Assembly: GCA_028707415.1 (NCBI GenBank)
Contig: JAQWBC010000006.1
Coordinates: forward strand, 1 to 17,089
Length of the DNA stretch: 17,089 bases
Source of the DNA: Candidatus Izemoplasmatales bacterium
Lineage (GTDB): Bacteria; Bacillota_I; Bacilli_A; Izemoplasmatales; Hujiaoplasmataceae
Direction: 5' to 3'
Both the position numbers and the translations under genes were made by a program. Below, piece after piece: positions 14,561-17,089 of the stretch (within the stretch, counting starts at the first letter, position 1; every line of letters begins with the position of its first letter). The notes beneath the pieces were generated by a model. The model was given only the letters and a program-made list of their open reading frames with translations. It was not told where the DNA came from and did not search any database.

Positions 14561-15265
14561 ATGGAATATAAAATAAAGCTACGTTTTATAAGTGCATCTT
14601 GTTTCTTATTGATAACTCTTGTTTTATTATCTTCGTGTCAGTCTTTAAAAAAAGATAATCAGATTGTGGACTCTTTTGATTATACCGCGTATGTATCTAC
14701 TCAAGGATGTGACAACACTTCAAGCGTTCTATTAATAGATAGCTACGCAGAATACTTGACAAGTGGTATTACTCTCGATTATTCAGAATCATTTTTTGAA
14801 TCCGATTCACTGCTTTATGTATTTTGTATTCCTGGTGCAGTGAATGATACAATCTCCATAGAAAAAATCTTTATCTATAATGATAATTTGTACGTAATAT
14901 ATTGGTCTGAAGGCGTACTTACAGCCGGACAAAACTATGATATTGTCATTGAATTGGACAACACTTATAACTTTAGTGAAATCATATTAAACAAATCAAA
15001 AGCAATAAACTTTGTTAATTCAAGCGATGAGTATATCTCGATTTTTCAGTTTGAAAATGACTTGGGTTTTGTGTTTTTTGAAAACCAAAGTGAAAATTAC
15101 TTTTCTCAAACAACTATGGTAACAAATCAAGATGGAATACTACTTGAAGATGTCTATTTTGATGGATTATCAAATGATTACGAGAGTCTTTACGTGAATA
15201 TGGTTATTAGCGATAACATTTATATCGAATACCGAGGTAATGTTTATTCAATCGAAGATGATTAA
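14561..15265 (+). CDS. Predicted lipoprotein of unknown function
   Basis: A 234-residue exported protein. The N-terminus has lysines and arginine (EYKIKLR), a hydrophobic core and the lipobox LSSC, with the modified cysteine at residue 26, so it should be lipid-anchored on the outer face of the membrane. The mature part is acidic and rich in Ser, Asn, Tyr and Asp. A segment at about 68-135 (ESFFESDSLLYVFCIPG, later NLYVIYW, then YDIVIELD) alternates hydrophobic and polar residues like a small beta domain seen in other Gram-positive lipoproteins; this is a pattern resemblance only. The second half repeats the beta-rich character. TAGGAG lies 7 bases before the ATG. I do not recognise a family or function. 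Proximity to the exported EEP protein hints at a shared surface role. Confidence 0.75.
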   Translation: MEYKIKLRFISASCFLLITLVLLSSCQSLKKDNQIVDSFDYTAYVSTQGCDNTSSVLLIDSYAEYLTSGITLDYSESFFESDSLLYVFCIPGAVNDTISIEKIFIYNDNLYVIYWSEGVLTAGQNYDIVIELDNTYNFSEIILNKSKAINFVNSSDEYISIFQFENDLGFVFFENQSENYFSQTTMVTNQDGILLEDVYFDGLSNDYESLYVNMVISDNIYIEYRGNVYSIEDD

Positions 15266-15277
15266 TACATCAATTCA

Positions 15278-15298
15278 TGAAGTAAATGAGTTTACTCA
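15278..15298. repeat. Short inverted repeat after the lipoprotein gene
   Basis: TGA-a-GTAAA (15278-15286) pairs with TTTACTCA (15291-15298) around a TGAG loop, 8 base pairs with one bulge. No T tract follows, so it is not a complete terminator. The main terminator for this gene lies further on at 15361. Confidence 0.35.
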
Positions 15299-15360
15299 CT
15301 CAATATAAGCAAGCCTTCACAAATAGATTGGTTCATTTTGTCAATATCATTTAAACAATA

Positions 15361-15412
15361 AAAATACCCGGCAAGGATTCTTTTTCCAAGAGTCCATTAT
15401 GCAGGGTATTTT
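15361..15412. terminator. Long bidirectional terminator between convergent genes
   Basis: AAAATACCC (15361-15369) pairs with GGGTATTTT (15404-15412). Inside, GCA/TGC and GGATTC/GAGTCC (with one G-U pair) extend the stem around the loop TTTTTCCAA. T-rich tracts flank both sides: five T then ATTGTTT on the minus strand, AATTTTATT on plus. It ends the lipoprotein transcript from the left and the GPH symporter transcript from the right. Confidence 0.88.
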
Positions 15413-15455
15413 AATTTTATTATCGTTCTTTTTATTAATGATTCAAAAAATATGG

Positions 15456-17089
15456 TTAAGCTTCAATCGGAGTTGTTAGTGCTGCACTTGCTTCCGCATC
15501 TTGCCGTTTTTTCGTTTCAGCGGTAATCATCTCATAATAAGCTTCCGTAATGATGAATTTCTTGTTTACTATCAACATCGAAATCAAAATCAAGATGACT
15601 GGTAAAATGGTAATAGCAATTCTAAGCAGTACCCTTGGTGCCGTTTCTTCCGCAACGCGATCATGGAATACGCTGTCGGCGGCGGTGTTAACATTCATCG
15701 TCCAACCGCTGTTAGCGCTGTTAACAGAATCAGTATAATAAGTGTAAACTTCATTATCGGGATCTTGAATAGCATAATATAAATTAATAAAGATCTCCTG
15801 TTTATCGGCGCTCTCCGTATCGAGATTAGCAAATGTCACAACTTTAGCTTTAATACTATTAATATATGTTGTTTGATCAGTAGCACTTAAAGTCAAATAT
15901 TGATTGTAGGTAATAGCGGGGATAATTCCAACGTTAATAAGACCATCAGTATCTGTGATTGCGATACTGTCGATTAACTCAATCTGTTCTGCCTCAGTCA
16001 TTTCTTCAAACATACTCTTTTGCGATTCAAGTTCGCTGACGTTTTGACTCATGGCATATACTCCCGAGACAACCAAGACAAGTGTTACAATCAACATCTC
16101 CAAAGCACTGGACAACTTCGCAATAAACGGTCGAAGTGAGAAAACAATAGCCTCATTCCGGTCACCAGTTTTATATTCGTTATATTCAATAGTGTTGGTC
16201 ATGTTAACAATAATGACCATATAGAAAATCGCTTGACCACCAAAGATGAAGAACCCGAAGATACAAGCAGTTAATAGATTAACCGGTAAAAATCCTGGGA
16301 ACCAACCTAACGAAAGCATCACTAGGTAACCAAAAGCTAATGAAATAAAACTAAAAGTCATCAACTGTTTTCTCGTAAATCGTTTTGCCAAAGTTGAATA
16401 TAAGCTCTGAATACCAATATTAGAAATGGCAAAACTAACAATGAAAATCATCGTTTGGCTAGGATCATAGCCGATTTCTAACCAGAAAAAGTTATATCCC
16501 AAAGCGACCAGTAAATTTGAACCAATGCTATAGAACAATAGTGCCAATGCTGACCATAATAACTGATCGTTTTTAGCAATGACTTTAAACATCTGCTTGA
16601 GAGTTACTTTTTCTTTAACCTTGGACATATCCTCTGGCGGTTCCTTAACTCCAAAAGCGGTTAAGCACGAACACGCAATAAAGAAGATGACGAAGGTTAC
16701 CGCAATAATTGCGTAGCCTTTAACCATGTTACCAACCGTAGTAAAACTGATGATCGCGTTACCCGCGAAAGCTCCGACTCCGGCGAAGACAACAACCATC
16801 GTCGTAATCGTGTCCCGATCTTTTTTGTTCTTGGAAAGCGCGGGAATCAAAGACCAATATGGAATATCGTTAAGGGTGAAGAACGCTTCCCAAAACAGAT
16901 AGATGACGAAGAAGAAAACTACATACCACCATCCACTGGGGCGAATTGTAAACATGAAAATATTCGCGATGCCTGCTAAAACCGATCCCAGCAAAATCCA
17001 AGGACGAAATTTTCCCCACCGAGAATGGGTATTTTCCACAATCGAACCCATGAATGGATCATTGACCGCGTCCCATATCCGTCCGACGA
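15456..17089 (-). CDS. GPH-family MFS sugar symporter, 5' end beyond window
   Basis: Cation-coupled transporter of the glycoside-pentoside-hexuronide group (MelB, XylP, GusB relatives). The frame runs open to the window edge past the ATG at 17051. The codons before it read GRIWDAVNDPFMGSI, and with HSRWGKFRPWILLG this forms the GPH signature around the second membrane segment, so about 50 N-terminal residues are missing. Ten or more membrane helices follow. An unusual feature is about 130 hydrophilic, acidic, Ser/Thr/Asn-rich residues (encoded roughly 15645-16045) between YAMSQNVSELESQ and APRVLLRIAI, just before the last helix. Most family members have only a short loop there, and the whole protein would be near 600 residues instead of 450-500. 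The C-terminus is a charged cytoplasmic tail. It may import the glycoside cut by the GH2 enzyme encoded at 11436-13226. Confidence 0.9.
   Translation of the reverse strand, partial: VGRIWDAVNDPFMGSIVENTHSRWGKFRPWILLGSVLAGIANIFMFTIRPSGWWYVVFFFVIYLFWEAFFTLNDIPYWSLIPALSKNKKDRDTITTMVVVFAGVGAFAGNAIISFTTVGNMVKGYAIIAVTFVIFFIACSCLTAFGVKEPPEDMSKVKEKVTLKQMFKVIAKNDQLLWSALALLFYSIGSNLLVALGYNFFWLEIGYDPSQTMIFIVSFAISNIGIQSLYSTLAKRFTRKQLMTFSFISLAFGYLVMLSLGWFPGFLPVNLLTACIFGFFIFGGQAIFYMVIIVNMTNTIEYNEYKTGDRNEAIVFSLRPFIAKLSSALEMLIVTLVLVVSGVYAMSQNVSELESQKSMFEEMTEAEQIELIDSIAITDTDGLINVGIIPAITYNQYLTLSATDQTTYINSIKAKVVTFANLDTESADKQEIFINLYYAIQDPDNEVYTYYTDSVNSANSGWTMNVNTAADSVFHDRVAEETAPRVLLRIAITILPVILILISMLIVNKKFIITEAYYEMITAETKKRQDAEASAALTTPIEA

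Noticed and set aside
1..17089. CRISPR array, transposase, integrase, tRNA cluster, toxin-antitoxin or phage-defence genes
   Set aside because: I scanned both strands for regular spaced repeats, recombinase-like proteins and small paired genes and saw none; all sizeable frames resolve to the genes listed.

Overview
The window looks like a chromosomal segment of a low-GC, Gram-positive-type bacterium (Bacillota, or a deep-branching Mycoplasmatota lineage such as the Acholeplasma/Izemoplasma side). The basis is an AT-rich sequence with AGGAGG/AGGTGA ribosome-binding sites and sigma-A type promoters. It carries a tyrosine T-box leader on tyrS, an L19-type leader on rplS, an ECF vitamin transporter S subunit and a CcpA-like LacI regulator beside tyrS. 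TGA is used as stop (the ECF S-component gene, rimM, trmD), so the mycoplasma code 4 is excluded. The lineage assignment is inference.

Left part, minus strand (about 4260 to 1): a tight probable operon pepV - trmB - M42 aminopeptidase - ECF S component - coaX, driven from a promoter at 4233-4260. It joins peptide breakdown and tRNA m7G46 methylation to a vitamin uptake and kinase pair that I read as pantothenate import plus type III pantothenate kinase. coaX is cut by the left window edge. Divergent from it, on the plus strand, a Zn/Cd/Pb-type P1B ATPase has its own near-consensus promoter and terminator. A 349-base gene-free spacer follows, holding two terminators with the same stem sequence.

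Middle part, minus strand (about 11280 to 6900): rimM-trmD, then rplS with its own promoter, leader and terminator, then a CcpA-like regulator gene, then a T-box leader and tyrS. These are core translation and tRNA-modification genes. The regulator promoter overlaps a cre-like palindrome, which suggests autoregulation.

Right part, plus strand (11300 to 15265): an accessory-looking set comprising a cytoplasmic glycoside hydrolase family 2 enzyme, a membrane-anchored endonuclease/exonuclease/phosphatase-fold protein and an orphan lipoprotein. A GPH-type sugar symporter gene converges on them from the right edge (minus strand, 5' end missing), separated by a long bidirectional hairpin terminator. 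The symporter and the GH2 enzyme could form an uptake-and-cleavage pair, but they are not in one operon.

I see no tRNA or rRNA gene, CRISPR array, insertion sequence, prophage or obvious defence system. Most of the window is ordinary chromosomal content. The points worth following are a large insertion in the GPH symporter, divergence of the expected HPr-contact residues in the CcpA-like protein, and several unexplained dyads in intergenic DNA.
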